Shown: piece after piece, positions 61,900 to 64,000 of the stretch
How positions within the stretch are numbered: the stretch's first letter is position 1
Layout of the letters: each line of letters starts with the position of its first letter
Source of the DNA: Petrosia ficiformis
Lineage: Eukaryota > Porifera > Demospongiae > Haplosclerida > Petrosiidae
DNA: 64,000 nucleotides
Direction of reading: 5' to 3'
NCBI GenBank assembly: GCA_947044365.1
Contig: OX345636.1
Coordinates: 10,472,809 to 10,536,808, forward strand
Notes under the pieces: model-generated
The model's input: only the letters and a program-made list of their open reading frames with translations
What the model was told of the DNA's origin: nothing
The model's database searches: none
Made by a program: the position numbers and the translations under genes

Positions 61900-63370
61900 A
61901 ATGCAACTGCTAAGTTTAACTGTTGATTACATCATGAGTGGCAACTTGACATGAATTCCCATCATCAACAAAGTATACCTTAGTTATGTATGCAGTAAAC
62001 TTCTCAATAGTTATCACAGTAAATTGCAATTTAGTTATAGTTTTAGTTAACTGAAAGTCATAATGGCTTAATAAAAGTGATTTTAGTTATAGTTAACAAC
62101 ACTAGTATATACCACTAGGAAAGAGATATACGTAAAATGATTTAAAAAAAGTTTTCTCTACAATATATTTTAGGTGTTACACAAGGTATAGTACTGTTAT
62201 GTCAGCTAGACCACTTCTGACTCTCAGCCTTCAACTACTCATTGTACAGCATAAATACATTGTATTACAGGTACAGTAGTTAACATTCCTGTATCAAGCA
62301 CCACATAATATACTTACTGTATTTAATAATTAAATTTAGAGACTGTAACTTGATGTACAGTCCCTGCCAAAAATTCTAAAACAATCACAAACCAACAGTG
62401 TTAACAACTAACAGCTTTAGCTGGGGCTTTATGGTTGGTAGAGGTATTGTGGGTTTGCATTCATAGGTGCTAGTGCAGGGAGCCATGATGTCCCAAATGA
62501 GGTAGGTGTTATATCTATAATGAGTCTTTGAAGCTGCTAATGCAATGATTAATTAACATTTCTATTTGTTTTGTTTACGTTGTCACAGCCAATTGTACAA
62601 TAAGTGAATATTTACATAGTTTTCTCATATTTATCATAATACAAGCTATTTAATTAAAACCAACGAATGGTTTACAAGTAATAGCCATATTTATGCAAAA
62701 TGGAGGTGTACAAACTTAGAAATTTCGTATGTCAAGTGATATGTACTAATATCATTCACATTTTAATATTAGGTATAATTATAATGCAAGAAGTACCTCT
62801 TACCTACGGGCCTCAGGTTATATACATATTAATATATGACTTTTGACATAAGTAGGTTTGTGATACATGCCCTGTAGTTTATGGATGTAAGCAATATTTC
62901 TAGTATGGCCAAAAAGCTTCAGGAAATATAATTATTAGTTAATAAAATAACATCATGCCCACTTGTCCATTATCAGGCTTTGTTTACAAATGCCTGATAT
63001 TGGCTAAAGAAATGAATATTTCAATCCAAAAACCGCTATTCACTGGTACTGATTGATTGCTTTAACCATGGTTATGTGAGTGCTTAATGGTGCTTTTATA
63101 TTCTAATGAAAAATACAATTACCACTTTCCATTATAAATATGTTTATTACAGATTATTGTTCATTAGCAACACAATAATTGTCCATTATAAACATGATAT
63201 GTGTAAGGTGGATGTAAAACATGAAACTGAACAGTTTTTTAAAGTAATTTGAAAGTAATCAAAAAATAATCGAATACTTGATTATGTAATCAGTAATCGT
63301 AATCATTTTAAAATTTCAGTTAACTTGTTCACACAGGTGTATGAGATGTTTGATTTGGACCTGGCCAGCT
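61900..63370. other. No gene recognised
   Basis: AT-rich sequence with a fragment of the ACTAGTGTTGTTTTA repeat (62020-62110). No coding frame with splice context or motif was seen on either strand. Confidence 0.6.
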
Positions 63371-63374
63371 GGGC

Positions 63375-63690
63375 TGCCTTGGTAGCTCAGTTGGTAAGAG
63401 CACATGGCTGGAAATATAGGCATGTACTTTAATTAAATGTTGATCATAACTAGTTCACACTTATTGGGTAAAAGGGCATGTGTCTCTAGAACTTTCTAGA
63501 TTGTCACATGCTTTAGAATATTCCAGAACATTTAGTGGTTTACTATATAACAGTGATTGATTTTGTACAGTAGTGTTGTGTTGTCTGAGTCAAGTTAAAG
63601 AAAGCAGAGAATGTATTCAGCTCTTGCTCTGCCATGTTGCGTAGACTTGCTATTTTCTACCATTCAGAAATTGCCTCCTCACCTTATGAT
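63375..63690 (+). mobile_element. tRNA-derived SINE
   Basis: Begins with a near-perfect tRNA A-box region (GGTAGCTCAGTTGGTAAGAG, 63382-63401) but lacks a matching T arm, so it is not a tRNA. It continues into a body shared, inverted, with 60955-61240. A Pol III-type promoter can be inferred only from the A-box. Confidence 0.7.
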
Positions 63691-63704
63691 TCTTCAAAGA
63701 ATCG

Positions 63705-64000
63705 TTTGGCCTGAAGAGAAGGAGTTTCAAGTTGTAGTAACTTGCATATATGGACAACAATTAAACAAGGCAGATGAGCAGCTGTGGTGTATGGAGTGGT
63801 TGGAGAAGGACATGTGTTGTGTGGAGAGGTTGGAAAAGGGTGTGTGGATAAACGAAAAAGTATAGAGAGTGGCTATATTTCATATAGTCCAGCTGTTTGG
63901 CCTGAAGAGAAGCAGTTTGAAGTTTTAGTAACTTACATATGGACAACCATTAAGCATATGTACAACTGTGGCAGATGAGCAGCTGTGGTGTATGGAGTGG
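63705..64000. repeat. Tandem repeat of about 190 bp running off the window
   Basis: 'gtttggcctgaagagaag' (63707, 63897), 'gcagatgagcagctgtggtg' (63771, 63970) and 'tatggagtgg' recur. Two units are visible and the second is cut by the window end. The overlapping short frames are not conserved between units as protein. Confidence 0.75.

Noticed and set aside
63382..63455. tRNA gene
   Set aside because: The A-box is good, but there is no anticodon stem, T arm or closing acceptor stem, and the sequence continues into a repeat found inverted at 60955-61240.

Overview
This is eukaryotic, almost certainly animal, DNA: AT-rich, with many short introns that have clean GT/AG borders, TATA-type promoters, tRNA-derived SINE sequence, hAT-type and other small inverted-repeat transposons, and very many microsatellites. 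A ROCO-like pseudo-GTPase joined to death-fold domains, together with compact introns, suggests an early-branching metazoan, possibly a demosponge. That placement is inference from gene content; nothing in the window is a species marker.

Layout. 1-2100: repeats and a partial minus-strand exon of unknown function. 2131-15168: a minus-strand gene whose 12 firm exons (plus one tentative first exon) splice in phase into a protein of about 953 residues. It has a basic/acidic N-terminus, a GTPase-like domain with a ruined P-loop, a COR domain, a death-fold-like segment, a coiled coil and a C-terminal death domain. Its introns carry an inverted-repeat element with a hAT insertion nested inside it, and other MITEs. 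15.2-26.8 kb: repeats and a weakly supported small plus-strand gene. 26.9-31.8 kb: the most striking unit, two divergent genes 120 bp apart sharing a promoter with two overlapping NRF1-type palindromes. One gene is an eight-exon SAM-domain protein (SAMD3-like, 529 aa). The other is a seven-exon zinc-finger protein related to EnSpm/CACTA-type transposases (495 aa). Imperfect terminal inverted repeats beginning CACA and subterminal TGTGCTA repeats surround the pair, so it looks like a two-gene mobile element or a recently captured one.

31.8-36.5 kb is gene-poor and contains an internal tandem duplication of about 1.2 kb. 36.5-56.5 kb is an interleaved duplication in the order nuclease-like gene 1, myosin fragment 1, nuclease-like gene 2, myosin fragment 2. 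The nuclease-like genes (plus strand) share a TATA promoter and a non-coding leader exon but have different coding parts, both with PD-(D/E)XK-like features. The myosin pieces (minus strand) match the motor of a class I myosin of the MYO1D/G kind; both end at the same exon and both carry frameshifts or exon losses. 57.4 kb holds an intronless, possibly myristoylated coiled-coil gene with its own TATA box. 58-64 kb is repeats: an inverted pair of SINE-like elements, a long inverted-repeat element and a tandem repeat that runs off the window.

Several reading-frame breaks fall in homopolymers (C9, T5, A7), so decay and assembly error cannot be separated from this sequence alone. Exon borders were worked out by hand from splice signals and reading-frame phase, not from transcripts.
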